Assembly (NCBI GenBank): GCA_022824465.1
Contig: JAJDZV010000003.1
Coordinates: 1 to 64,000, forward strand
Length of the DNA: 64,000 nt
DNA from: Anaerolineae bacterium
GTDB lineage: Bacteria > Chloroflexota > Anaerolineae > Aggregatilineales > Phototrophicaceae
Reading direction: 5' to 3'
Shown here piece after piece: positions 47,334-57,216 of this stretch; within the stretch, counting starts at the first letter, position 1; every line of letters begins with the position of its first letter. The notes under the pieces were generated by a model, which was given only the letters and a program-made list of their open reading frames with translations, did no database searches and was not told the origin of the DNA. Both the position numbers and the translations under genes were made by a program.

Positions 47334-48485
47334 CTAATTTGGCTGCAAGATGATCTTGGCGTCCTCGCGGCTCTCCAGACGCTTGAATGCCGCGATTGCG
47401 TCATCCAGCGGCAGGCGCGCGCTGACCATCTTACGCATATCAATCCGCCCGGCCGCCATCATGCGGATCACCTGCTGGAAGGGTCCGCCGGCATGGCCCA
47501 GGGAACCGGCATATTGGACGCCCATGCGCTTGTAAGCCACGATGGGCACAGTGGGATTGGCTTCTCCCATGCCGATATCAATGATAGACGCGTTCACCGC
47601 CAGGCAGCGGTCGAGCCGCTCGATAGTCTGTTTGGCGAAGCCAGCGCATTCCACCACGAAGTCGACCCCGCGCCCCAGGGTCTGCTCCATGATGGCTTCA
47701 TCCAGATCGATGCCAAGTGGGTTCAGCGCGACAGACGCGCCCATGCGCATGGCGGTATCGCAGCGACTCTCGGAGGGGTCGTAGACGATGACGCGCCCGG
47801 CGCCAGCGGCAATGACAAGCGCTTGCGCCGCCAAGCCGATGGGACCAGCGCCGAAGATGACGACATTGTTGCCCGGCTGCCAATTCTGCAGGCGATAGAA
47901 CAGACCCTGATAGGAGACGCCGGTCGGCTCGACCATGGCGCCCATGACCAGCGCTTCTTCTTCGCCATAATGCTCGGCGATCTCATCCAGCTTCCAGCAA
48001 TACTTCGCTCGTACTGGCAGATATTGCGCCATTGCGCCCGGGATGGTGAAGCCGGTTTCTTCAATATCCAGGCAATGGTTGACGAAACCACGGCGGCAGG
48101 CGATGCATTCGCCGCACCACTGAATCTCTTCCACGGCCACCAGATCGCCGACCTTCAAGCCCTTCACCTCGGGTCCGACTTCAACGATGCGCCCGGAATA
48201 CTCATGTCCGATGATGTTCGGCGTATGCACCAGGCCGGGATAGACCATATAGTCGTCCGCGCCCGCTTCGTACATGTGCATGTCCGAGCCGCAGATCCCC
48301 ACCGCCGCGACTTCCAGAAGCGCCTGATCAGGCCTTAGCGTCGGGTCGGGTACATCGCCGAGCGCAATCCTCGGTTGCTTCCAGGTCATGTTGGCGTTGC
48401 GCGGACGGCGCCGCTCGCGCTCGCTGTCGGTGAGATCATAGCCGGGCTTGGGCGCCCATTCCGCCGTCAATGTCAGCGCTCTCAT
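47334..48485 (-). CDS. Zinc-dependent alcohol/sugar dehydrogenase (MDR family)
   Basis: VGICGSDMHMYEAG, GHEYSGRIVEVG, VIFGAGPIGLAAQALVIAAGAG; start at ATG 48485. Confidence 0.93.
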   Translation of the reverse strand: MRALTLTAEWAPKPGYDLTDSERERRRPRNANMTWKQPRIALGDVPDPTLRPDQALLEVAAVGICGSDMHMYEAGADDYMVYPGLVHTPNIIGHEYSGRIVEVGPEVKGLKVGDLVAVEEIQWCGECIACRRGFVNHCLDIEETGFTIPGAMAQYLPVRAKYCWKLDEIAEHYGEEEALVMGAMVEPTGVSYQGLFYRLQNWQPGNNVVIFGAGPIGLAAQALVIAAGAGRVIVYDPSESRCDTAMRMGASVALNPLGIDLDEAIMEQTLGRGVDFVVECAGFAKQTIERLDRCLAVNASIIDIGMGEANPTVPIVAYKRMGVQYAGSLGHAGGPFQQVIRMMAAGRIDMRKMVSARLPLDDAIAAFKRLESREDAKIILQPN

Positions 48486-48519
48486 CTGGTAGTCTCTCCC
48501 CTTTGCGTTTATTCGCTGG

Positions 48520-49488
48520 TCATACGCTGGCGCCATGAAAGGCGTCCCACTGCGCTTTGTAATCGCGCATGCCGTCGAGGACTTTGTACGTGCTTCGTCC
48601 CAAGGCTTTGGATGTCTTTTCGTTGCTGCTGACGGTGCGGAAGGGGATGCGGATATGCCGGTAGCGATCCAGTACCTGCGGATCGGTCGGCACGGGCGCA
48701 ATCAGGGTCCGGTCGACCTGGAAGGCGTCGGCGAAGTGAAAAGCGAATTGCAGACGCCCCACCGCCTCGCTGCCCCAGCAATGGAAGATGCCGTTCTCAT
48801 CGTGTTCCGCCAGGCGCAGCAGCATCTCCGCGCCGTCTGAGGCCAGCGTGGGATGCGCCACATCGTTGACCTTGGGTCCGGTCCAGATCTCGGCGACAAG
48901 ACCCCGCGAAAGCTGATCGACGACATAGTTGCCCAGATCGAAGCCGACATCGTTTTGCTTTCGCAGCAGCGACGGACTGCTGTAGTTGATGCCATAGACG
49001 CCGGCCAGCCGGCCGATGCCGTAGCTCAAGCCGGCGACGCCCATGATGTCGCGCTCGCAGACGGCTTTCATGAATCCATAGTAGAGCACCGGCATCGGTG
49101 GCGAATCCTCATCGACCAGCGCTTCCTGTCCGTCGAAGACCCAGTCCGACGAGACGAAGACATAACGCGCCCCTACCTCAGCGCAGCTTTGTGCGAATGC
49201 CTGGTTGCCGTCGACAGTCGCGCGCCAGGCGGCCGCTCGGTTTTCATGCATCCAAACATGATCGAGGATAGCGGCGCAATGGATCACGGCATTCGGCTGG
49301 TAACGCTGGATTGATGCGCGCACGGCCGCCGTATCCGCCATGTCCAGCGGATCCAATATGTAGTCGACATCCCATTCCGGCGGCGGACCGTACTGCGCCG
49401 CGATGATTTCGATATCGCCGCGTCTCCGCGCAAGGCGGATGATATTGCCGCCGACCAATCCTGTTCCCCCGGTGATATAGAGTCGCAT
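48520..49488 (-). CDS. NAD-dependent epimerase / dTDP-4-dehydrorhamnose reductase-like protein
   Basis: MRLYITGGTGLVGGNIIRLARRRG; YVFVSSDWVFDG; start at ATG 49488. Confidence 0.88.
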   Translation of the reverse strand: MRLYITGGTGLVGGNIIRLARRRGDIEIIAAQYGPPPEWDVDYILDPLDMADTAAVRASIQRYQPNAVIHCAAILDHVWMHENRAAAWRATVDGNQAFAQSCAEVGARYVFVSSDWVFDGQEALVDEDSPPMPVLYYGFMKAVCERDIMGVAGLSYGIGRLAGVYGINYSSPSLLRKQNDVGFDLGNYVVDQLSRGLVAEIWTGPKVNDVAHPTLASDGAEMLLRLAEHDENGIFHCWGSEAVGRLQFAFHFADAFQVDRTLIAPVPTDPQVLDRYRHIRIPFRTVSSNEKTSKALGRSTYKVLDGMRDYKAQWDAFHGASV

Positions 49489-49609
49489 TGAGTTCCTTTC
49501 GCGGGCTGCAATCCTCGAACGTGACGCGCGTTGCGGCAAGCGCGCTAAACATATATGATAGTCTGCGCAATGTCAATCAGACGCGTCCCCAGTTGAGCGC
49601 CGGGCGCTG

Positions 49610-50530
49610 ATGGATACTTCTATGCTCTCAGGCATCGCCCCGATTCTATTCACCCCCTTCGATGCAAATGGCGACATCGACGCCGACGGCTTGCGCAATG
49701 TCCTGCGCTTTGAAGTGGAGGGCGGCGTCCACGCGATCGGCATCAACGGTTTCGCCAGCGAAGCCTACAAGATGACTGACGACGAGCGCCTGGAAAATGT
49801 CCAGATTGTCGCGAGCGAATTGGCAAAGGCTGTACCGCTTGTCATTGGTATGGCTCCGACCAGCCTGGAAACCGCCATCAAGCAGGCGCGCCAGCTTGCG
49901 CCATATCATCCGGCCGCGTTGATGACGCTGCCGCCGCCGACGATGGACAACGGTCCGCAGTCCCTGGTGGATTTCTATGTCGCGTTGGGCAATGCCAGCG
50001 ATGCGCCGATCATGATTCAGCAGGCGCCGCATATCCCCATGTACCGCCATACTGAATTGCCAGCGGACTCTCTCGCCGAAATCACTCAGCGCGCGCCCAA
50101 TGTGAGATATTACAAGATCGAAGGTCCCGGTTCAGCGGCAACAATGAAGGAACTTGCGCCTCTGCTCCCGGATGGCGCGCGGATGTTCGGCGGTGGCGGC
50201 GGCATCACCGTGCTCGACGAGTTGCGCAGCGGCGCGGCTGGCTTGATCCCCGGCGTCGGCTTCAACGAGATCTTCCTGGCCGCCTGGCGCCAGTGGACGC
50301 GCGCTGAAACCGACGCGGTCATCAGAATCATCAACGAGGGCGATGCGTTGATCAAGGCGGTCTCCGGGCTCGGGCACGAATACTCGTTGCACATCCGCAA
50401 ACATCTGATGAAACGATACGGCGCCATCCGCAGCGCCTATGTTCGACAGCCGACTGTCGCCTTCGACGAATGTGATTTACCGGAGTTCTTTGCTATAGTT
50501 GACCGGCTTGACATGCGTGTCTCACGCTGA
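49610..50530 (+). CDS. Dihydrodipicolinate synthase family (DapA/KdgD-like)
   Basis: GIAPILFTPFDANGDIDADGLRNVLRFEVEGGVHAIGINGFASEAYKMTDDER; YYKIEGPG. Confidence 0.9.
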   Translation: MDTSMLSGIAPILFTPFDANGDIDADGLRNVLRFEVEGGVHAIGINGFASEAYKMTDDERLENVQIVASELAKAVPLVIGMAPTSLETAIKQARQLAPYHPAALMTLPPPTMDNGPQSLVDFYVALGNASDAPIMIQQAPHIPMYRHTELPADSLAEITQRAPNVRYYKIEGPGSAATMKELAPLLPDGARMFGGGGGITVLDELRSGAAGLIPGVGFNEIFLAAWRQWTRAETDAVIRIINEGDALIKAVSGLGHEYSLHIRKHLMKRYGAIRSAYVRQPTVAFDECDLPEFFAIVDRLDMRVSR

Positions 50531-50627
50531 GATCTCTGTTTTCGACGGACGGCAAACTACTTGAAATGCAGGGGTGAGCCATTAGGTCGCCTCTCGGGTG
50601 AAGACTAGCGCGTTGGGAGGCTACGTT

Positions 50628-52205
50628 ATGCCATTGACAGGCAAAAACATCATCGCCGGCGAGGCTTCGGCCGAGGGCGCCGAAGTATTTTACAGCGTCG
50701 ATCCACGCAGCAAAACAACCGGCGACTTGCCATTCCACAGCGCCACGCGCAACGAGGTCGACCGCGCCGTAGTCGCTGCTGTCGCCGCTTTCGAGGAGAT
50801 CCGGAGTTATCCGTCCAGCAATATCGCTGACTTCCTCGCTGAAGTCGCGGCGCAGATCGAAGCGCTCGGTGATGATTTGCTCCTAACTGCCGATCGCGAA
50901 ACCGGCTTGGGATTGCCGCGCTTGACCGGCGAACGGGCGCGCACGACCGGGCAGATCCGCGCATTCGCCGATCTGCTGCGCGAGGGCGCCTACCTGCGCG
51001 CCATCATCAACACCGAGCGACCCGGGCAGCCCGCTATCAAGCAGATGCAATTCCCGGTCGGACCGGTGGCGGTTTTCGCGGCGAGCAACTTCCCCTTCGC
51101 CTTTGCCGTCGCTGGCGGCGACTCGGCGTCGGCGCTGGCGGCCGGTTGCCCCATCGTCGTCAAGGCGCATCCGGGGCATCCCGCCACGTCTGAGCTGTTT
51201 GCCAGGGCGATAAATGCCGCCGTGGCTGCCAAGGGCTTCCCCGCTGGGACCTTCTCGCTGCTGCAAGGCAATGGCATTGACGTCGGGCAGTGGCTGGTCG
51301 CGCATGATGGCATCGAAGCGGTCGGATTCACCGGCAGCTTGCGCGGCGGACGCGCCATTTATGACGCGGCTGCGCAACGCCCGCGTCCAATTCCGGTCTA
51401 CGCCGAGATGGGCAGCGTCAACCCGGTGGTCATCACCCAAGCGGCTCTCGCCAAACGCTCGGACGAGATCGCCGATGGCTTGGTCGCCTCGGTCACGATG
51501 GGCACGGGACAGTTCTGCACCAATCCCGGTTTGATCCTGCTGGAAGACAGCGCAGCGACGCGGGACTTTATCGCCTCGGTCAGTCAGAAGATGGACGCGG
51601 CGCCGGCCGGCGTCCTGCTCAACGAAGCGATTGCGGCGGGCTTGCAAAGCGCGGTCAGCGAAACGGCGAGGCATCGGCAAATCGAAATCTTGACCGGCGC
51701 TGAAGCCATCGCCGACAGCGACTTCTTCTGTTATCGCAATACGGTCATGCAGACGACCGCTGCCGCCATCCGCGCCGATGATCGCCTGCAAGTGGAGCAT
51801 TTCGGTCCGGTCACGCTCTTCGCGCTCTGCGCTGACATTGAGGAGCTGCGCGCCACCGTCGATGCGCTCGAGGGCAACCTGACCAGCACGGTGCATGCCG
51901 AAGAAACTGAACTGGCGGATATCGGCGACCTGCTGCATCAGCTGCGCGAGAAAGCCGGGCGGGTGATCTGGAACGGCTTCCCCACCGGCGTCGCCGTCGT
52001 GCACGCCATGCAGCATGGCGGACCCTATCCCGCGACGACTGCGCCGGGCACGACCTCGGTCGGCATGAACGCGATTTACCGCTTCATGCGTCCCATCGCC
52101 TTCCAGAATGTGCCGGAGGCGCTGCTGCCGCCTGCTTTGCAAGACGCCAATCCGCTGGGGATATTGCGCTTGGTGGATGATGTGTATACGGACGACGGGG
52201 TTTAG
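50628..52205 (+). CDS. Aldehyde dehydrogenase, alpha-ketoglutaric semialdehyde dehydrogenase-like
   Basis: PVAVFAASNFPFAFAVAGGDSASALAAGCPIVVKAHPGHP; AEMGSVNPVVI; GTGQFCTNPGL. Confidence 0.92.
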   Translation: MPLTGKNIIAGEASAEGAEVFYSVDPRSKTTGDLPFHSATRNEVDRAVVAAVAAFEEIRSYPSSNIADFLAEVAAQIEALGDDLLLTADRETGLGLPRLTGERARTTGQIRAFADLLREGAYLRAIINTERPGQPAIKQMQFPVGPVAVFAASNFPFAFAVAGGDSASALAAGCPIVVKAHPGHPATSELFARAINAAVAAKGFPAGTFSLLQGNGIDVGQWLVAHDGIEAVGFTGSLRGGRAIYDAAAQRPRPIPVYAEMGSVNPVVITQAALAKRSDEIADGLVASVTMGTGQFCTNPGLILLEDSAATRDFIASVSQKMDAAPAGVLLNEAIAAGLQSAVSETARHRQIEILTGAEAIADSDFFCYRNTVMQTTAAAIRADDRLQVEHFGPVTLFALCADIEELRATVDALEGNLTSTVHAEETELADIGDLLHQLREKAGRVIWNGFPTGVAVVHAMQHGGPYPATTAPGTTSVGMNAIYRFMRPIAFQNVPEALLPPALQDANPLGILRLVDDVYTDDGV

Positions 52206-52280
52206 CCCGAAAAGAAACAGCCCCATCGCTTGATGAGGCAGTAAGTTCTATCGTCAAGTACCGGACGGACTAACCCATGG

Positions 52281-52514
52281 CTATTCCTCTTGTGGCGGCG
52301 CTTCTGAATAGCCCATCCGTCCGCGCATCCACGCCAGTGCTTCGCGTATTGTAGCGACTTCGTTTCGGAGTGAAGTCACGTCCTCGCGAATCGAGTTAAT
52401 CTCCGATCGGAGCGAGCCGATTTCTCGATCCAGCCGATTGATGTCATTACGCAGCCACAAGAACACGCCGATCACTGTGCTCACGATTATTACGAACTGC
52501 ACATTTTGGTCCAT
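52281..52514 (-). CDS. Small single-TM coiled-coil protein
   Basis: MDQNVQFVIIVSTVIGVFLWLRNDINRLDREIGSLRSEINSIREDVTSLRNEVATIREAL; the longer track ORF overlaps the next gene. Confidence 0.65.
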   Translation of the reverse strand: MDQNVQFVIIVSTVIGVFLWLRNDINRLDREIGSLRSEINSIREDVTSLRNEVATIREALAWMRGRMGYSEAPPQEE

Positions 52515-52656
52515 TGATTGCTCTGTGCTCCTCCGCGTAACTGCACCCTCATTATGCTCTAGTTTCGCGAATTCTTCAACCATGCCGGCATTGTCCGAAT
52601 CGGAGACCAGGCTCCGTGGATAACAGGTATACTGAAGCCCGACTTTATCATGTCTC

Positions 52657-54114
52657 GTGCCAGTCGCGGTGATGCCCTTGCCCCAACTCCTGTACGCCCA
52701 CAACATCCGCTTGGATGACATTGCCGACGGCGATTACGAAGCGTTATACGCCAGCAGACGCCGCGATTCCAACTTCGCAGCCGGCATTGAGGTCGGCGAC
52801 AAAATCCACGCCTTTCGCGATCAACTAGGCATCGCGCCTCTGTACTTTCGCTTCATTGATGGCGGAGTCCAATTCTCCAATCATTTAAGCGATCTCGTTC
52901 AGTCAGGCGATACATTGAGCGAAGCTGGCGTACGCGCGCTGGTCAAGCTGGGCACCCCGCGTCTGCTGCCGCTCTTTGACGAGATACACATTGCGCCGCC
53001 CGCTGCAGTCATCGAGATAGACCCTGCGCGCCGCAGCGTCAAAGCGATTCACGTCTATTCCCTGCAGCCGCGAGAGATCTCCTGGCGTCGGCCCTGGCGG
53101 GAACTGGTCGATGAGTTCGAGAGCTTGATGACGCGCGCAATCAAGCGGCGCCTGCGAAGCGATGAAGTCGGCTTGTATCTCAGCGGCGGCATCGACTCGG
53201 CGATGATCGGCATCATCCTCAAGCGGCTTGGCGCGAAGATACGCGCGTATACCTCCGGTCCCTGGGGCGAAAGCAGTTCCGATGTCATCTATGCGAAGCG
53301 AAACGCGGAGCTCATAGGCGTCGACAGCCACGAGATTCATTACCTGGGCACGGATGATTATGAGTCGGCTATGACTTCTCTGCCCGCGGCTTACGGCATT
53401 CCGCATGGCACATCAACAGCGCTCGGCGTCATCAAGCTGCGGGAGAACAGCTCGGTTGGCGATCAAGCGCAGCTCTTCTACGGGCAGAACAGCGACACCG
53501 TCATGGCCGCTATGCGCGGACAGTACTTGAGCTATTTGCTGAATCCACTGCCGATATCGATAAGACGCCGCTTGCATCCGGCAATGGCGCATCGTACAGC
53601 CAGCGAAGACTACGTTCATCTTTCGCGCAACTACATGGGCAATCTCGATGCGCTTGCGTTGCCCAGGATGCCGGCGCGCTTTACCAAGCTGCAAGAGATC
53701 ACTGCGACCGGCATGTATATCGCGCAAACACCGCACGACAGCGAAGTCTACGCGCAGCCGTCTTTTCTTGACGGTCAAGACATCGTCAGCCCCTATCATG
53801 ACATGGATGTCGTCGAGTTTGCCATGGGGCTGCCGCTGAACCGCCGGCTGGCGCTGGGCGACAAGAAGCTGCCCATTTTGGAGAAACACCTCATTCAAAA
53901 GCTGGCTTTGCGCCACCTGCCGCGCGACATCGTCACCCGCAAGAAAGCCTTCGTCGTCTCGTTCGAGCGCGACGAACGCACGCAAGCCCTTTACAGCAAA
54001 TTGCCGCGCGAGATTTGCGGGGTTGCGCTGCAGCAGCCGCATGAACGTTTCGGCGCCGAGATGCTCCTGCGCTGGCTGGAGCGCTGCGGCTATTCGACAG
54101 ATGGTCTGCGCTGA
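52657..54114 (+). CDS. Asparagine synthetase-like protein with truncated glutaminase domain
   Basis: RDQLGIAPLYFRF (C-terminal part of GATase fold), YLSGGIDSAMIGIILKRLG PP-loop. Confidence 0.85.
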   Translation: MPVAVMPLPQLLYAHNIRLDDIADGDYEALYASRRRDSNFAAGIEVGDKIHAFRDQLGIAPLYFRFIDGGVQFSNHLSDLVQSGDTLSEAGVRALVKLGTPRLLPLFDEIHIAPPAAVIEIDPARRSVKAIHVYSLQPREISWRRPWRELVDEFESLMTRAIKRRLRSDEVGLYLSGGIDSAMIGIILKRLGAKIRAYTSGPWGESSSDVIYAKRNAELIGVDSHEIHYLGTDDYESAMTSLPAAYGIPHGTSTALGVIKLRENSSVGDQAQLFYGQNSDTVMAAMRGQYLSYLLNPLPISIRRRLHPAMAHRTASEDYVHLSRNYMGNLDALALPRMPARFTKLQEITATGMYIAQTPHDSEVYAQPSFLDGQDIVSPYHDMDVVEFAMGLPLNRRLALGDKKLPILEKHLIQKLALRHLPRDIVTRKKAFVVSFERDERTQALYSKLPREICGVALQQPHERFGAEMLLRWLERCGYSTDGLR

Positions 54115-54134
54115 TGCAGCGAAGTTGATGAAAA

Positions 54135-54156
54135 GGGGGAGCCAAGGCTCGCCCCT
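54135..54156. repeat. Dispersed palindromic repeat (family A)
   Basis: GGGGGAGCCAAGGCTCGCCCCT. Confidence 0.6.
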
Positions 54157-54173
54157 AGAGTTTGCTAGTTCTG

Positions 54174-56216
54174 TTATTCGAGCAGGTCGCCCGTGATCAG
54201 GTTCACGCCGGTCTCGATGTTGCCGGCGATAAGCTCGGCATTGACCGCGTCCACCTTCTCCCAGACCGAATCCGGGATATCGGCTTCATGCGGCGGCGCC
54301 AAGCCCACGCCGTTCATCGCCGCGTCCATGAGGAAGACGCCGCCGCCCGGGAAGGCTTCCATGTCGCTTTCCGCCAGCATGGCGACCGTGTCATAGACGC
54401 CTTGGTCCACCCGCTTCATCGCGCTGGAAATGATGAATTCTGATCCTGGCGTTTCCCCATTACCGAAGGTCGTCAGGTACTCATCTTTATCGACGCCGAT
54501 GACGTAGACGCCCTCTTGGGCGCCGGCCAGTATCGCGCCACTGCCAGTGGGACCGCCGCCGCCGAAGAGCACGGTAGCGCCTTCGCCGATGAATTGCAGC
54601 GCCGCCGACGCGCCGCGATCAGGCGCCACGAAGCTGTCAATGTAAACACCGAGGATGGTCAAGTCCGGATTGACGTAATGCGCGCCCCGCTCATAGCCGT
54701 TGCGGAAGCGCTTGACCGGCGGGATATCAATGCCGTAGACGCCGGCGATCATATCCGAGCCTTGCCACTCAGCCACGAAAGCGGCCAGCACACCAGTCAT
54801 GAAGCCGGATTGATCCTCGCGGAACTGGATGCCGACGTAATTGCCTGGTCCGTCGATCACAAACTGGTCGACGCCGAGGAAATAGACATCCGGATTGGCT
54901 TCAGCAGCGGCATAAGTGGCGTCAGCGATCAGGAAGCCGACGGTTATGATGACCTCGAAGCCTTCGTCAACGCATGTCTGAATATTGGCTTCGTAGTCGG
55001 TCTCGGCTTGGGTCTCGATGAATTTGTATTCCAGGTCATATTCATCGGCCGCGGCTTCCGCGCCTTCGTGCGCCGACTGATTGAAGGTGCCGTCATTGAC
55101 GCGCCCCAGGTCGGTGACCAGGCAGACGGTCTCGACGCCCATCATCATGTCGGCGGCTTGGTCTGCCATCATGTCGTCGGCTGCCAGGTCGCCGGTAACT
55201 GGATCAATGCCCGTGCTGATGGTTCCAGCGATCATCATTTGAACGACTTCGGCCGCGACATCGAAGAAAGCGTCATCGACATCGGCTTCGTGCTTTTCCG
55301 CCAGTCCAACGCCATTCAAAGCCACATCCAATAGGTAGACGCCGCCGCCCGGGAAGTCGTCCATCGCGCCGTCGGCGATCGCGGCGACCATGTCATATAC
55401 GCCCTGATCGACGCGCTTGACCGCGCTTGAAATGATGAATTCGGAGCCGTCGGTCTCGCCCGCGCCGAAACTGGTCACCCATTCATCCTGATCGACGCCA
55501 ATGACGTAAACGCCTTCCTGCGCCGCCGCCAGGATGCCGCCGGTGCCGGTGGGCCCACCCGCGCCGAAGATAACCGAAGCGCCTTCGCCGATGAATTGCA
55601 TGGCTACCGACGCGCCGCGGTCGGGGGCGATGAAGCTGTCGATGTAGACGCCGAGCAAGTTCAGATCGGCATTGATGTAGCGCGCGCCTTGCTCAAAGCC
55701 GTTGCGGAGTTTCTTGACCGGCGGTATATCGATGCCATAGACGCCGGCGATCGTGTCCGAGCCGATCGAATCGGCGACTTGCGCCGCCAAGACGCCAGCC
55801 AGGAAGCCCGATTGATCATCGCGGAATTGAATCCCAACATAATTGGTAGGACCGTCCACAACAAACTGGTCGACGCCCAGGAAATAAACATCCGGATTAT
55901 TTTCCGCCGCCGCCCGGGTGGCATCCGCGATTAGGAAACCCACGGTGACGATGATTTCGAACCCTTCATCTATGCAGGTCTGGATGTTGGCGTCGTAGTC
56001 GGTCTCGGCTTGGGTTTCGATGAACTTGTATTCCAGGTCGTATACGTCGGCCGCCTCCAGCGCGCCCTCATGCGCGGACTGATTGAAGGTGCCATCGTTG
56101 ACGCGCCCGATGTCCGTCACCAGGCACAAGGTCTCCACGCCAGCTTGGGCTGTGGCGAGAGGCGCGAGGCCCAGCAGCAGCGCAATCAGGCTGAGCAATA
56201 TAATGAACTTTTTCAT
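54174..56216 (-). CDS. BMP-family ABC transporter substrate-binding protein with tandemly duplicated domain
   Basis: Two near-identical ~330 aa halves, each with ETVCLVTDxGRVNDGTFNQSAHEG..FIETQAETDY..GVYGIDIPPVK; N-terminal signal peptide. Confidence 0.93.
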   Translation of the reverse strand: MKKFIILLSLIALLLGLAPLATAQAGVETLCLVTDIGRVNDGTFNQSAHEGALEAADVYDLEYKFIETQAETDYDANIQTCIDEGFEIIVTVGFLIADATRAAAENNPDVYFLGVDQFVVDGPTNYVGIQFRDDQSGFLAGVLAAQVADSIGSDTIAGVYGIDIPPVKKLRNGFEQGARYINADLNLLGVYIDSFIAPDRGASVAMQFIGEGASVIFGAGGPTGTGGILAAAQEGVYVIGVDQDEWVTSFGAGETDGSEFIISSAVKRVDQGVYDMVAAIADGAMDDFPGGGVYLLDVALNGVGLAEKHEADVDDAFFDVAAEVVQMMIAGTISTGIDPVTGDLAADDMMADQAADMMMGVETVCLVTDLGRVNDGTFNQSAHEGAEAAADEYDLEYKFIETQAETDYEANIQTCVDEGFEVIITVGFLIADATYAAAEANPDVYFLGVDQFVIDGPGNYVGIQFREDQSGFMTGVLAAFVAEWQGSDMIAGVYGIDIPPVKRFRNGYERGAHYVNPDLTILGVYIDSFVAPDRGASAALQFIGEGATVLFGGGGPTGSGAILAGAQEGVYVIGVDKDEYLTTFGNGETPGSEFIISSAMKRVDQGVYDTVAMLAESDMEAFPGGGVFLMDAAMNGVGLAPPHEADIPDSVWEKVDAVNAELIAGNIETGVNLITGDLLE

Positions 56217-56683
56217 TTGATATTCTCCCGAAATAGCTTAGATGGAAGCTAGATTGCCAAAGCTTACTCTACCGTTTTGAGATGAGTTTTTCAATACGCC
56301 GGCCTTGGGGAGACGGACGTTAGATTTCTCTTTTTTTGCCCCAGAGGGCACTGAGGGATGACAAGCGTCGTAAACGCAATGAGCAACGCCGATGCGCAGG
56401 GGCGGGGCAATATTGAATTGGAGTCGGAAGTTTTTGTTGGAGAGAGAAATGTTTTTGTCCAATAGCCTCCAACGATCCAGTGGCCATTGCCGCCGGAAAA
56501 ACTTTTTTTGGCAATCTGGCAATCTGACAGTTGTCGAGGCGGATTTGCCGCAGTTGGTAGTGAGACGGGCGCAGGTGTTCATGAGATCAGGGTAGCATAC
56601 ATTGGCGCGGAAAAGTGAACACATGTTCTCAGGTTGGAAAACTCATACCATCGGGCGCGGGCGGCGATTCCGGCTTGGCTTCG

Positions 56684-57109
56684 CTAAGACATATTCGGCG
56701 TCTCTAGCGCTTTCGCTGCCATCATCGCGGCGCCTCGATCGTAGGGGATGGTGTGCTCTCGCTCATCTGGCGCCGAACGGGCGATAAGGGCCACAGAAGG
56801 CTCGCTATCGCTTAGATTGAATACCTCGTGCGGCAGGCCCGGCTGGATGAAGAGAAAATCGTCCGCTTGGTTCTCCATGACCAGTTTGCATCCATCGCCA
56901 AGCTCATGTCGCACGCGCCCTTCGAGGATATAGATCATTGTCTCTAAATCGATGTGGAGATGGGCGGGAAGAACGGCGCCGGGCGGGATCACCGCGAGTT
57001 TCATCGAGAGTTCTTTTGCGTCGACGTTGCTGTTTGAAAGCGCCGAGCCGCCGCGCAACATGCTGATGCCGCCTCTGCCAACTACCTGGGGATTCGAATG
57101 GTCATTCAT
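56684..57109 (-). CDS. Cupin-domain protein
   Basis: PPGAVLPAHLHIDLETMIYILEGRVRHELGDGCKLVMENQADDFLFIQPGLPHEVFNLSD. Confidence 0.92.
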   Translation of the reverse strand: MNDHSNPQVVGRGGISMLRGGSALSNSNVDAKELSMKLAVIPPGAVLPAHLHIDLETMIYILEGRVRHELGDGCKLVMENQADDFLFIQPGLPHEVFNLSDSEPSVALIARSAPDEREHTIPYDRGAAMMAAKALETPNMS

Positions 57110-57216
57110 CGTGACCTGTCCCGGTCTCCAAGGATCGAATTTGCATGCTGTCGCCGTATCCTGGCGACGGGCTTGCGCGCTCGATGAAACCAGCCGGCCT
57201 TTGATGTCGGCGTCGG

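Noticed and set aside
48486-48701. N-terminal extension of the alcohol dehydrogenase ORF
   Set aside because: Overlaps the epimerase gene 3' end in another frame; homology-like sequence starts at 48485
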